In this document: piece after piece, positions 8,633 through 18,237 of the stretch
How positions within the stretch are numbered: position 1 is the first letter of the stretch
Layout: every line of letters begins with the position of its first letter
Source of the DNA: Bacillus sp. JCM 19058
Lineage (GTDB): Bacteria > Bacillota > Bacilli > Bacillales_H > Bacillaceae_D
Reading direction: 5' to 3'
NCBI GenBank assembly: GCA_001310555.1
Contig: BAXO01000072.1
Coordinates: 1 to 27,678, forward strand
DNA length: 27,678 bases
Position numbers and translations under genes: made by a program
Notes under the pieces: generated by a model
The model's database searches: none
Told to the model about the DNA's origin: nothing
The model's input: only the letters and a program-made list of their open reading frames with translations

Positions 8633-10914
8633 TTGCGTCGACTGTTTATTTTTTTTGCTTGCCTTGTTTGCCCTTATTGTTCAGCAGCCTTTAGTAGGTG
8701 AGGCCGCCACTTTTCCGGAACGACCTGAACCGTTAGGACAGTATAGCCCGGGTGACCAAAAAGAAATCGTCATTGTGACGGCAAAAGGGGATCTTGAGGC
8801 CGCCATTGAGGAAGTGAACGAACATATTCAATCCGGCCAGGTTAGGAAACGTTTTTCAAGACTTTACAATGGTTTTTCACTTGAATTGGAAGCAAATGAA
8901 ATGGAGAAAATAAAGCAGCTATCTCAGGTCGAACGAGTCGATCGATTGGCCTATTACGAAGCAAAAATCGAAACGAGTGTACCGTTTATTGGTGGCGAGG
9001 AAGCTAGAGGCTTGCTCGATAAAAAAGGCAGACGTTTGACAGGGAAAGGTATCAAAGTAGCCGTAATTGATACGGGAATTGATTACAGGCACCCCGATTT
9101 AAAGAAGAATTTTCACGGTGGCTACGATCTCATTGATCATGATGCTGACCCGATGGAAACTACTGCTGCTCAGGGCGCACCAACCTTTCATGGCACTCAT
9201 GTCGCTGGGATTATTGCAGCTAATGGAAGAATGAAAGGAGTCGCGCCGGACGCGGAAATCTTTGCTTATCGCGCGTTAGGGCCAGGGGGACAAGGGACGA
9301 CTGAGCAAGTATTGGAGGCGATTGAAAAGGCTGTCGATAACGGAATTGACATTATTAACCTTTCGTTAGGTAATGCCGTAAACGGACCGGATTGGCCGAC
9401 TAGTGTTGCGCTTGATCGCGCTGTAGAAGAGGGAGTCGTTGCCGTCACCTCGAACGGGAATAGTGGTCCGGATATGTGGACGGTAGGGTCGCCGGGTACA
9501 TCGTCGAAGGCAATCTCTATCGGTGCATCTGCACCGCCTATTCGCACCCCATATTTAACCGTGGTTTTTAGTGACAAAAGAGAAATTCAACTTTCCTCTG
9601 TTAGCGGGACGAAGCCGTGGAAGCTAAATCGAGATTTTCCCCTCATCGAAGCCGGTTACGGTATGAAAGAGGATTACGAGGAAGTCAATGCGAAAGAAGG
9701 TAGTATTAGTCAAGAGAGGCCGCTTAACATTTACCCAAAAGGCGCACTATGCTAAAAAGGCGGGAGCGAAGGCGATTATTATTTATAACAACCTATCTGG
9801 TACCTTTCTTGGGGCGTCAGAGGAGAACGTGAATATTCCTGCTGTCAGCATTTCTGCAGAGGATGGGAAATGGCTTTTAGAGCAGCTTGAACAGGAAAAA
9901 AAAGAAGTAACGATCCGTACGATGTATCGAAAGGAAGAGGATTTTATCGCGCCATTCAGCTCAAGAGGGCCGGTGACGGAAAGCTGGGAATTGAAGCCGG
10001 ATTTAGTTGCTCCGGGAATCTCAATTGAAAGTACTGTTCCGAAAGGTTATTTAGGGCTTAATGGTACAAGCATGTCAGCGCCTCACGTCGCAGGTGCTGC
10101 TGCCTTGCTTTTGCAAGCTCACCCGAATTGGACTCCCGATCAGGTGAAGGCAGCGTTAATGAATAGCGCGAAAAGGCTGAGGAAGAGTGACGGCGAGCCG
10201 TATTTGCCGCACGAGCAAGGAGCGGGGCGATTGCAAATTGAGCATGCCCTTCAAATCCATACGCTCGTATATCCGGCTGGACTCACCTTTGGGAAATGGT
10301 CGAAGGAGGATCCCCGTGAAACGAGGGAGCTGACGTTTACAATAGAAAATCATGATGAGACAACACGGACCTATCATGTCGTGCCTCCTTTTGATGTTCC
10401 AGACGGTTTACAATGGAAAGCGCCATTTGCGACGACGGTTGCACCCGGAGGCAAAGCCGAAATTGCAGTTTCGGTTGACATGATGCCAGCTATGCTTGAA
10501 AAAGGGATCCACCACGGTGAAATACAGATTGAAGGAGGAAAAGAAGCGCTCTCCATTCCGTTTGTATTTTTTATTGAAGAGCCAGACTACCCTAGAGTGA
10601 TGTCCTTCCATTTTGGACATGGGGATGAAGAAGGTACGTATCGCTACGAGTTATACTTGCCAACTGGAGCAGAGGAGGTTGGTATTGCCTTGTACCATCC
10701 GGAAACGTTTGAATTCGTTTCATTTCTTGATGTCCAATATAATGTGAGCCGTGGTATGGTAGGGGCCTCCTTTCAGGAACTCGATTTGCCAGACGGGATA
10801 TACAAAGCCCTTATTTATGCAAAGCAAAAAGGTCAGGAGGATACGTTGGAAGAATGGATTGAGATCGGCGAGAAGCGTGCTCCCCAAAATGAGTCTAAAG
10901 GCTCCTCATCATAA
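8633..10914 (+). CDS. Secreted Vpr-like subtilase with PA domain (two frameshifts)
   Basis: This is an extracellular serine protease of family S8. Order of parts: signal peptide ([16 protein letters not shown]...GEA), I9-type propeptide (EIVIVTAKG...YNGFSLEL), and a catalytic domain with Asp in VAVIDTGID (about residue 146), His in HGTHVAG (about 186) and Ser in [11 protein letters not shown] (about 479). A PA domain ([15 protein letters not shown]...AIIIYNN) is inserted before the serine, and a beta-rich C-terminal region follows. This layout is that of B. subtilis Vpr. TTG 8633 follows GGAGGGG. The signal peptide is only in frame after dropping one T from the eight-T run 8649-8656. A second one-base gain near 9693-9695 splits the PA domain. 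The corrected length is 759 residues. The full triad survives, so an active enzyme is likely. Confidence 0.9.
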
Positions 10915-10924
10915 CACTATTTTG

Positions 10925-10958
10925 CAGCCTGCTGTCAGCTAGACGGCAGGCTGTTTTT
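10925..10958 (+). terminator. Rho-independent terminator of the subtilase gene
   Basis: CAGCCTGCTGTC (10925-10936) pairs with GACGGCAGGCTG (10942-10953), 12 bp with one G-U, loop AGCTA, followed by TTTTT. Confidence 0.9.
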
Positions 10959-11244
10959 AATTGCAAACTGGATACGAACAATAAGACGAATTAGCGTACG
11001 AACTTAGGCCCGCGCTCGAGCTCTAGTCAGAGCAGTGGAACGCTCGGCCCGCGCTCGGTTTTTTAGCATTCAGTACAAAGTAGAGCGATCAAACAATGCT
11101 TATGTAATTTAGCTTGTTTTTTGCTCTTAGTCATTGACGTATAGAAAAAAAGTTCACTACGCTTTTAAATAATCCTCATAATGTTGATGAATTAACAAAT
11201 GCTATTGCATATGAGGAGAAAATTATGAAGTGGAGGGGTTAACG
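10959..11244. other. Upstream region of the PTS cluster
   Basis: A 12-base direct repeat GGCCCGCGCTCG occurs at 11007-11018 and 11046-11057, the second copy running into six T. A small hairpin GCTCT/AGAGC (11020-11033) lies between them. Further down, TTCACT (11153-11158) and CATAAT (11177-11182), 18 bases apart, could be a SigA promoter. CCTCATA (11174-11180) and TATGAGG (11210-11216) form an inverted repeat around it, with an imperfect palindrome TGTT...AACA at 11182-11197 as a possible operator. I see no clear CcpA (cre) site and no regulator gene. Confidence 0.35.
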
Positions 11245-11517
11245 ATGATGAAAGTATTAACTGTTTGTGGATTAGGCCAAGGAACTAGCCTTATTTTAAA
11301 AATGAATGTTGAACAAGCGCTTGGGGAAAAGGGAATTCAAGCAGATGTCGAGCATACCGACGTATCTGCTGCCTCAAGCATGTCAGCTGATTATATTATT
11401 ACAAGTGAAGAATTGGCGGAAAGTCTAGAGGGGCACGGAGCGAAGGTTTTTATCGTCAATAATTACTTTGATATGGATGAAATCAATAAGGCGATTGAAG
11501 AAAATATCGAAAAATGA
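11245..11517 (+). CDS. PTS EIIB component, ascorbate/SgaB-like
   Basis: This 90-residue cytoplasmic EIIB would pass phosphate from a EIIA to the incoming sugar. The phospho-accepting cysteine is in the P-loop-like CGLGQGTS close to the N-terminus (MMKVLTVCGLGQGTS), the arrangement of UlaB/SgaB-type EIIB. The rest alternates beta and helix (DVEHTDVSAA, DYIITSEEL, VFIVNNYFD) as expected. ATG 11245 or 11248 follows GGAGGGG at 11232-11238. An in-frame GTG at 11230 overlaps that ribosome binding site and is rejected. It is the first gene of the five-gene cluster. No EIIA gene is present in the window. Confidence 0.88.
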   Translation: MMKVLTVCGLGQGTSLILKMNVEQALGEKGIQADVEHTDVSAASSMSADYIITSEELAESLEGHGAKVFIVNNYFDMDEINKAIEENIEK

Positions 11518-11565
11518 TCAGTAAACAAAGAACATAGCAATTTCTTTGAAAAGGAGGAATAACAG

Positions 11566-12862
11566 TTGGAAGCCATTTTTTGGATTGCGACAAATGTGTT
11601 TGGTGAGCCCGCTATCCTTTTAGGATTTATCGTTCTATTAGGGTTGCTGTTACAGAAAAAAAACAGCCAGCCAAACGGTCAGTGGTACGTTCAAGGCTGT
11701 CATCGGTTTTTTAATTATTAACGCAGGCGCAGGCGTTATCGTTAATGCATTGACGGTGTTCGAACCGTTGTGGAAGGAAGTGTTTAATCTTTCCGATGAA
11801 CCTCTCGGCGAGTTCATGGGGCAGGGAAGCTTTAATGCGAGGTACGGAAGTGCTGTAACGCTCGCGATGACACTAGGGTTTGTGATCAATGTATTACTCG
11901 CGCGTTTTACGAGATTCAAATATATTTATTTAACTGGACATATGATGTTTTGGACGACGACCATTTTTGCCGGAATAGCGATTCAGGCGGCAGGAGACGT
12001 TTCCTTTGTGAAGCTTGTGATCTTCTTAGCGGTCATTATGGGCTTGTACTGGACGTTTCAGCCCGCGTTAACTCAGCCTTTTATGCGAAAGATTACCGGT
12101 AATGACAATATTGCTCTCGGGCACACATCGGCTTCTGTCGCTCTCCTTGGCGCATTCGCCGGAAAATGGCTTGGCAATAAAGAAAACGATTCTGAAAAAA
12201 TTAAGCTGCCGAAAGGGCTTGAGTTTCTAAGGGATTCAAATGTGATCACTGCCTTGACGATGGGGTTACTCTTTTTAGTCGGGGCAATTATCATTTCCTT
12301 CAGAAACACGCCAGGTGCAGCAGAGTTAATCGCGCAGGCGGACGAACAAAACTTTATCGTATACGCCTTGATTCAATCATTTACGTTTGCAGCAGGAATC
12401 GCCGTTGTTTTACTAGGTGTTCGGATGTTTATCGGCGAAATCGTTCCAGCGTTTAAAGGGATTGCAACGAAAATCGTACCTGGGGCAAAGCCGGCCTTAG
12501 ACAGTCCTGTAGTATTTCCGTACGCTCCAAATGCCGTTATCCTCGGGTTTTTAGGCTCATTTGTCGGGGCTTTGATCTGGCTAGTCGTATTAGGGAACAC
12601 AGTCGGTTATATTTTTGTTCCAACGATGATCGTGTTGTTTTTCCATTCTGCGACGGCCGGTGTTTTTGGAAATGTTACCGGTGGAGTGCGGGGGGCATTG
12701 CTGGCAGGTTTTATTACCTCAACAGTTGTTGCCTGGGGTCAGTTTATTACAGTGAAGATGCTTTTGCCCAACACAGTGCCGGATACGGCGATGTGGGCAG
12801 CTGATTCAGATATGTTTGTTTTGGGACCGATCATCCGCTTCTTTGCCCAGTTATTGCTTTAA
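11566..12862 (+). CDS. PTS EIIC permease, UlaA/SgaT-like (frameshifted)
   Basis: This is the membrane transport subunit of a PTS of the ascorbate-type family. It has about ten hydrophobic segments and the family features FKAVIGFLIINAGAGVI near the N-terminus, the QGSFNARYGSAVTLA region, ALTQPFMRKITGNDNIALGHT and the C-terminal FFHSATAGVFGNVTGG. TTG 11566 follows AAAGGAGG. The run of eight A at 11656-11663 should be seven: corrected, LLLQKKTASQTVSGTFKAV is restored and the protein has 431 residues. The partner EIIB is immediately upstream. Homology to UlaA gives the transporter class, not the substrate. L-ascorbate is unproven because the ula catabolic genes are missing here. Confidence 0.88.
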
Positions 12863-12888
12863 GAGAGGGATGGTCGACTCTCTCTTTT
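12861..12888 (+). terminator. Weak hairpin between EIIC and the lactonase-like gene
   Basis: AAGAGAG (12861-12867, overlapping the EIIC stop) can pair with CTCTCTT (12880-12886), followed by only four T in all. It may reduce expression of the downstream genes relative to the transporter, but is too weak to end the operon. Confidence 0.35.
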
Positions 12889-12925
12889 AGCCCTGCATAT
12901 TTTTTAATGAGCTAGGAGTGATGTA

Positions 12926-13919
12926 ATGAGCTTTATCCGGACGTTTCAAGGGGATATCGAGCCAGATGCTTTAGGCTATACGTATTCTCACGAGCATATT
13001 GTCTGTCGGCCGCCCTACTGGGTCAAGCAGGAGGCAGACGATTTATTACTAGATGATAAGGAAAAATCGAAGCTGGACGTCCTTGATTTTAAAAATCTAG
13101 GCGGGCAATCGATCGTTGATGCAACGGCGATTGATTACGGTAGAGATGTTTTAGCTGTCAAAGAAATTGCAGAGGAAACAGGGGTCACGATTTTAGGAAC
13201 AGCTGGATTTAACAAAAGCTTTTTGTGGGATGCCCCGATTCCAGAACAGCTTAAGTCAGTCATTGGCGATTACAAAACCTTTTACGAATGGATTGATGCG
13301 AAATCGATTAATGAACTGGCTGACTTTGTAGTTCGGGAAGTCGAAGAAGGATTAGAGGGCACGGGTATACGCGGGGGACAAGTGAAGTTCGGCACAGGAT
13401 ATAATCGGATCACTCCGCTCGAAGAAAAAACGTTACGTGCGGTCGCTAGAGCTCACCATGAAACGAAGGCTCCAATGCATTCGCATACCGAAGCCGGAAC
13501 TATGGGGCTCGAACAAATCGAGCTGTTAAAAAGCGAAGGAGTAAAGCTTGAACATATGAGCTTTGGCCATATGGATCGTAATCCCGATCCGTACTATCAT
13601 GCAAAAATAGCGAAAACGGGAGCTTATCTTTGCTTTGACGGAATCTCTAAAATTAAGTATGCACCTGAAAGTACCCGTATTCATTGCATTTTGGAGCTTG
13701 TGAAAAAAAGGGTATGGGGCGCAAATCCTCGTCAGTGGCGATACCGCGAGAAAATCGTATTATAAGCATTATGATTACGGGCTTGGCTTGGAGAATATTA
13801 TCGGGAAATGGGTACCGCGTTTTATTGAGGAAGCGAATGAAAATGGCTTTGACGGAAAGCAGCTCGTCAAGCAATTTTTTATCGAGAACCCAGCCCGCTG
13901 CTTTTCCTTTAAGGCATAA
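12926..13919 (+). CDS. Phosphotriesterase-family hydrolase, probable phosphosugar lactonase (frameshifted)
   Basis: This is an amidohydrolase-superfamily enzyme of the phosphotriesterase/PLL group (COG1735) with a two-metal site. Visible ligands are H22 and H24 (SHEHI), the lysine expected to be carboxylated (K154, QVKFGTGYN), H187 (HSHTEAG), the GHMDRNPD histidine, and Asp in VSGDTARK. That last ligand lies beyond a seven-A run (13703-13709) that should be six. As written the protein loses it and ends in nonsense at 13765. The corrected length is 330 residues, ending ...ENPARCFSFKA. From memory, COG1735 members Bh0225 of B. halodurans and Lmo2620 of Listeria hydrolyse phosphorylated aldono-lactones, which fits a gene after a PTS. 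The actual substrate is unknown. Confidence 0.85.
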
Positions 13920-14095
13920 GCATAGGTCGTCTGAAGGAAACGTCGATAGAAAAAACTTGCTGTTTTGCCTCTTCAAGATGCAAGCGTCAGCAGACCGAAT
14001 CAATGCGCCCTCGTATAGATAAGCGTTTCAAACTCTGTCCAACGGTACCGTGTAAAGAAGAAAGTTAATTGGATAAAATGGGTGGTGAAGAGGAG

Positions 14096-14815
14096 ATGCA
14101 ATTCCAAGACCAAAATTCTTTTGATATTAAGGAGCAAATTAATCGTTCTAAAATCGCTATTTTACCAGTCGGTGCGGTGGAGGCTCACGGTCCTCACTTA
14201 CCTTTAGGTACTGATAATTTGTTAGCAGAGCGTTTGTCTGAAAAACTAGCAGAACGTGTAAATGGCCTTGTTTTACCGACCTTGCCTTACGGACAGGTCT
14301 GGAGCCTACGCCATTTTCCTGGGAGTATTCATGTACGTAACGATACGCTCATTCGCTTTATCGTTGATATCGGCGAAAGCCTAGCTAAGCAAGGCTTTGA
14401 AACATTGGCTCTCGTCAATGGCCACTTAGGCAACAATACGGCGTTAAAGGAGGCGGCGCGCCACTTATACGAAACCTCCCCCGAGATGAGAGTCTTTTAT
14501 TTCTTTTATCCAGGAATGAATCAGGCAGTAGAGCATGTACGCGAAACCGCTTCTGCTCACGGAACGTATTTTCATGCCTGCGAAATTGAGACGTCGTATA
14601 TGCTTTATTTGGCACCTGAACATGTAAATATGGACAAGGCTATAACAGACGTTCCCCAAATTCCAAAGCATGCCGATGTGACCCCAACTCCGTGGGAGGA
14701 ATTTACCGAAACGGCTGTGCTCGGTGATGCGAAGCTAGCAACAAAAGAAAAAGGGAAGTACGTTATCGACATCGCGCTAGAAAATATGGTTAAGCTTTTG
14801 ATGGAGGGACAATGA
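14096..14815 (+). CDS. Creatininase-family amidohydrolase
   Basis: This 239-residue enzyme belongs to the creatininase family (PF02633), metal-dependent hydrolases of C-N bonds, often in cyclic amides. Motifs: LPVGAVEAHGPHLPLGTDN with the Glu, His and Asp metal ligands, the NGHLGNN histidine, and the HACEIETS glutamate. The frame is intact. The start is taken as ATG 14096 (MQFQDQNSF). Upstream ATG 14078 and TTG 14069 are in frame, but the extra MGGEEE residues look like a translated ribosome binding region. The stop codon abuts the next gene's ATG (TGA-ATG), so they are cotranslated. True creatinine hydrolysis is not implied. The family also covers formamide and mycofactocin-type reactions. 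Confidence 0.88.
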   Translation: MQFQDQNSFDIKEQINRSKIAILPVGAVEAHGPHLPLGTDNLLAERLSEKLAERVNGLVLPTLPYGQVWSLRHFPGSIHVRNDTLIRFIVDIGESLAKQGFETLALVNGHLGNNTALKEAARHLYETSPEMRVFYFFYPGMNQAVEHVRETASAHGTYFHACEIETSYMLYLAPEHVNMDKAITDVPQIPKHADVTPTPWEEFTETAVLGDAKLATKEKGKYVIDIALENMVKLLMEGQ

Positions 14816-15545
14816 ATGATTAATGAGTATTTCGATAAGATTGGAAGGCTGTTCGAGCGAGTGGAAAAGGAAGAGCCAGATAGAATGGAAAAAGCGGCTG
14901 GAAAAGTAGCTGAAGCGATACAGACGGGAGGGATTATCCACTTGTTTGGATGCGGACATTCCCATATTCTAACTGAGGAAGTGTACTACCGGGCAGGCGG
15001 CTTAGTGCCGATGCACCCGATTTTACATGAGCCGCTCATGCTGCATGAAGGAGCGGTCAACTCTTCATTACTTGAGCGAAAAAAATGATTACGCACAAAC
15101 GTTTATGGAGGAGCAAGACATCCGTAAAGGCGATGTAATCTTTGTTATCTCAACATCCGGCCGCAATCCCGTACCGGTTGACGCTGCCTATATTTCGAAA
15201 AAGAAAGGGGCTTATGTGATCGGGATCACATCGATCGAATATTCATCGAGCCAACCATCTCGCCACACTAAAGGGGAACACTTGTATGAGGCGGTAGACC
15301 TTGTCATTAATAATCATGCTCCAGTCGGTGATGCATTGCTCACGCATGAAAAGGTGAAAATCAGCTTTTCGCCAAGCTCAACCGTAATTGGTGCAGCTAT
15401 TCTTAACGCGATTTTTGCCGAGGCGATTGCTATCATGGCGGAAAATAACTTTGAACCTCCTGTTTTCCTCAGCGGGAACATCGAAGGCGCCGATGAACAT
15501 AACCGTCAACTGATAGATAAATATCGCGAACGGGTAAAGCTCTAG
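14816..15545 (+). CDS. SIS-domain phosphosugar protein, UPF0309/COG4821 type (frameshifted)
   Basis: This 242-residue protein of the SIS (sugar isomerase) fold is of the COG4821 type. It has the first phosphosugar-binding strand-turn IIHLFGCGHSHILTEE, the second FVISTSGRNPVPVDAA with the Ser/Thr phosphate loop, and a C-terminal helix ending ...HNRQLIDKYRERVKL. It is expected to bind or isomerise a sugar phosphate. Its ATG directly follows the creatininase stop, with GGAGGG just upstream. The frame breaks at a seven-A run (15079-15085). With six A it reads LLERKNDYAQTF and continues to 15545. It is the last gene of the PTS cluster. The specific sugar phosphate is unknown. Confidence 0.87.
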
Positions 15546-15896
15546 CGCCACGGACAATTCTTCCGCCTGTGACTTCGCTCAGGGGCGTAGAGGCAAGAAC
15601 TTTTGACGCTTCGAGTTTTTTATCGTGGCATGCTATAAAGTCGTAGTTTGAGGTACTGTAACGGTATGAAATATGATACGCTTGTTGAAATAGATAAAAT
15701 CTAGTTACTTGCGTTTAACGAGCTCGGTATACGAGGGGAGTACGATATACGGGAAGCGTAACCGCAGCGAACATTTATTTTAATGGGCAAAGAGGTAAAT
15801 TTTTACCGGTAGTACGCATTTAATATAAGGGTATGGCAGAAATGTGAACAAAATAAATTAGTAACATTTCTCTGTTTTTTTTCGTGTGAAAACTCG
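15546..15896. other. Gene-free region between the PTS cluster and the atp promoter
   Basis: No coding frame is credible. Near the left end CGCCTG...CAGGGGCG (about 15562-15586) and the following CTC...GCGT/ACGC...GAG with TTTTTT (to about 15617) could act as a weak terminator for the SIS gene, with imperfect stems. Two partly similar segments, TATACGAGGGGAG and TATACGGGAAG, lie near 15730-15760. I see no operator I can name. Confidence 0.3.
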
Positions 15897-15925
15897 TTGA
15901 CACAGGCTTTTTGCTATTGTACGAT
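15897..15925 (+). promoter_or_regulatory. SigA promoter of the atp operon
   Basis: A perfect -35 TTGACA (15897-15902) and a -10 TACGAT (15920-15925) are separated by 17 bases. Transcription would begin near 15932, about 75 bases ahead of atpZ. This is the best promoter in the window and suits a highly expressed operon. Confidence 0.85.
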
Positions 15926-16005
15926 TACTAAGGGTATGATGGTAAGGGTTACATAATGAATAAAGGATATCACCTTAGGGAAGAGCTCAGAGGGGAGCGC
16001 GTCGT

Positions 16006-16230
16006 ATGTCAAATAACAACCGCAACCCGTGGCGAGCAATGGCACTTCTATCTATTATCTCCTCTTATTTAGTCGGAGGTGTGGTTGGGGGTGTTTTCAT
16101 CGGTCTACTGTTGGGCAACCAATTCGGTGCAAAACCATTATTCCTTATCGTCTTCTTGTTACTCGGGCTTGGCGTTGGGTTCTACGGCGTCTTCAAGTCT
16201 GTGAAGCCGTTCTTGGGGGACGATGACTAG
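16006..16230 (+). CDS. atpZ: AtpZ, accessory membrane protein of the atp operon
   Basis: This 74-residue, two-span membrane protein of the AtpZ/ATPase_gene1 family has hydrophobic segments at about residues 15-37 (SSYLVGGVVGGVFIGLLLG) and 44-64, a glycine-rich hairpin and an acidic tail (FLGDDD). In alkaliphilic Bacillus an extra atpZ gene precedes atpI, and the pair has been linked to Mg2+ uptake and to support of the ATP synthase. ATG 16006 follows AGAGGGGAG. Its stop is immediately followed by the atpI ATG. The frame is intact. Confidence 0.82.
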   Translation: MSNNNRNPWRAMALLSIISSYLVGGVVGGVFIGLLLGNQFGAKPLFLIVFLLLGLGVGFYGVFKSVKPFLGDDD

Positions 16231-16625
16231 ATGACTTTACTCAACAAAAGAATGAAGCTGTATTCGCTTTTATGGGGCATTTGTATGGTCATATTATTCA
16301 TCGGTTATTTGTTCACCCCGTATTCGACGTACTTACTCGGATTAATGATCGGTCTTTCCGCCAGCTTTCTAAATCTTTGGACAAATTTCCGTAATGCAAA
16401 AGTCATTACTGACTGAAGGACAAGCTTCGACCTTCCGTATACTTTTCGTATGTATTGGTCGGTTTCGGTTTCGTAATGCGGGTAGCGTTGGCAATTATTG
16501 CTGTGTGGCTCGCTTTGAGGTTTCCGGGACAAATCGATCTGGCATCGGTAGTGATAGGCTTGGCTTCACTCTACATCGCAATGATTGTAGGCATGCTTTT
16601 ACAAACTGTCTTTCGAAAGAGGTGA
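16231..16625 (+). CDS. atpI: AtpI (frameshifted)
   Basis: AtpI is a four-span membrane protein at the head of F1Fo operons, thought to help c-ring assembly and, in alkaliphiles with AtpZ, Mg2+ transport. The first half reads in one frame (LYSLLWGICMVILFIGYLF, YLLGLMIGLSASFLNLW). The second half (YVLVGFGFVMRVALAIIAVWLALRF..., ending TVFRKR) lies in another. Restoring one base lost at about 16405-16415 joins them through ...DKLRPSVYFSYV and gives 131 residues. The exact lost base cannot be read from the sequence. It starts directly at the atpZ stop (TAG-ATG). Confidence 0.8.
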
Positions 16626-17344
<719 letters not shown>

Positions 17345-17349
17345 TACAT

Positions 17350-17368
17350 GCTCATTTTACCAATGAGC
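17350..17368 (+). promoter_or_regulatory. Hairpin between atpB and atpE
   Basis: GCTCATT (17350-17356) and AATGAGC (17362-17368) form a perfect 7-bp stem with a five-base loop, about 50 bases before the atpE start. No T-run follows. It may be an mRNA processing or stability element for the highly translated c subunit. Confidence 0.45.
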
Positions 17369-17416
17369 GTAATTATAAAAAATCTAAGTGAACCAAATTA
17401 AGGGAGGACATTTTTC

Positions 17417-17632
17417 ATGACAGCATTAGCAATTGGTATAGCGGCAGGTTTAGCCGCAATTGGTGGCGCAATTGGAGTTGCAATTATCGTAAAGGCAGTA
17501 CTTGAAGGAGTGGCTCGTCAGCCAGAACAAAGAGGTTCGTTGCAAACACTAATGTTTATTGGTGCTCCACTAGCAGAGGCGGTACCGATTATGGCTATCG
17601 TTCTTGCGTTCTTGTTATTCTTCCTTTACTAG
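17417..17632 (+). CDS. atpE: ATP synthase Fo subunit c
   Basis: This is the 71-residue proteolipid forming the rotating c-ring: two membrane helices with the conserved RQPE loop (R34-E37). E54 is the proton carrier and lies in P51-x-x-E54-x-x-P57. The proline at 51 is a signature of alkaliphilic Bacillus, where neutralophiles have another residue. In helix 1 the 16-22 stretch is G-x-A-x-G-x-A, between the neutralophile GxGxGxG and the alkaliphile AxAxAxA. ATG 17417 has AGGGAGGAC upstream, consistent with high translation. The frame is intact. Hairpins flank the gene on both sides. Confidence 0.95.
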   Translation: MTALAIGIAAGLAAIGGAIGVAIIVKAVLEGVARQPEQRGSLQTLMFIGAPLAEAVPIMAIVLAFLLFFLY

Positions 17633-17672
17633 GAATAAATGGCTACTGTTTTAGAGCGATTTATTGTGCGGA

Positions 17673-17710
17673 AATGGCGACAGTGTTCTGAACGAAGAAC
17701 CTGCGCCATT
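17673..17710 (+). promoter_or_regulatory. Long hairpin between atpE and atpF
   Basis: AATGGCG (17673-17679) pairs with CGCCATT (17704-17710). CAG/CTG and GTTC/GAAC continue the stem after single bulged bases, about 14 bp in all with loop TGAACGAA. No T-run follows. It may stabilise an atpE-rich transcript or partly attenuate downstream genes, which would suit the high c-subunit stoichiometry. Confidence 0.5.
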
Positions 17711-17751
17711 CCTTATGTCGGTATTGCACCGTTAAGAAAGGAGTGGAATTA

Positions 17752-18237
17752 GTGGAAATCCAATGGGGTTCAGTCATTTATCAGCTTTTTGCTTTTTCTT
17801 TGTTATTATTATTGTTAGGATATTTTGCACTTAAGCCTTTACTTGGCGTGATGAAAAAAACGAGAAGATACGATCAATGATCAAATTGATTCTGCGGAAA
17901 GAAACCGTAAGGAAGCGCAGGAATTTGTCGTGCAGCAGCGTGAAGCGCTCGAGCAAGCACGTATTGAAGCAAGCGATATTATTAATCAAGCCAAAAAGCT
18001 GAGTGAGCAGCAAGGGCAGGATATCGTTAATGGTGCCCGCGAAGATGCTGAACGCATAAAAGAATCAGCATTAGCAGAAATTCAGCGTGAAAAAGAACAG
18101 GCGGTCACAGAGCTTCGTGAACAAGTCGCCAGTTATCAGTTATGATCGCAACGAAAGTAATCGAAAAGGAACTTGATGCCAGTGAGCAGGAAAAGCTTGT
18201 TCAGGAGTACCTTAAAGAGGTAGGCGAAATGCGATGA
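17752..18237 (+). CDS. atpF: ATP synthase Fo subunit b (two frameshifts)
   Basis: This is the peripheral-stalk subunit: one N-terminal membrane helix (FAFSLLLLLLGYFALKPLLGVM) followed by a long, charged coiled coil (EALEQARIEASDIINQA...). GTG 17752 is eight bases after AAAGGAG. One A too many in the run 17854-17860 breaks the frame just after the membrane helix (corrected MKKREDTINDQIDSA). One T lost near 18133 breaks it again near the end (corrected VASLSVMIATKVIEKEL). With both fixed the protein has 161 residues and its stop overlaps the atpH start as ATGA (18234-18237). Confidence 0.92.

Noticed and set aside
13653..14022. Overlapping frames on both strands around the end of the phosphotriesterase-family gene
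   Set aside because: They are explained by the corrected reading of that gene to 13919; neither has a ribosome binding site or a domain.
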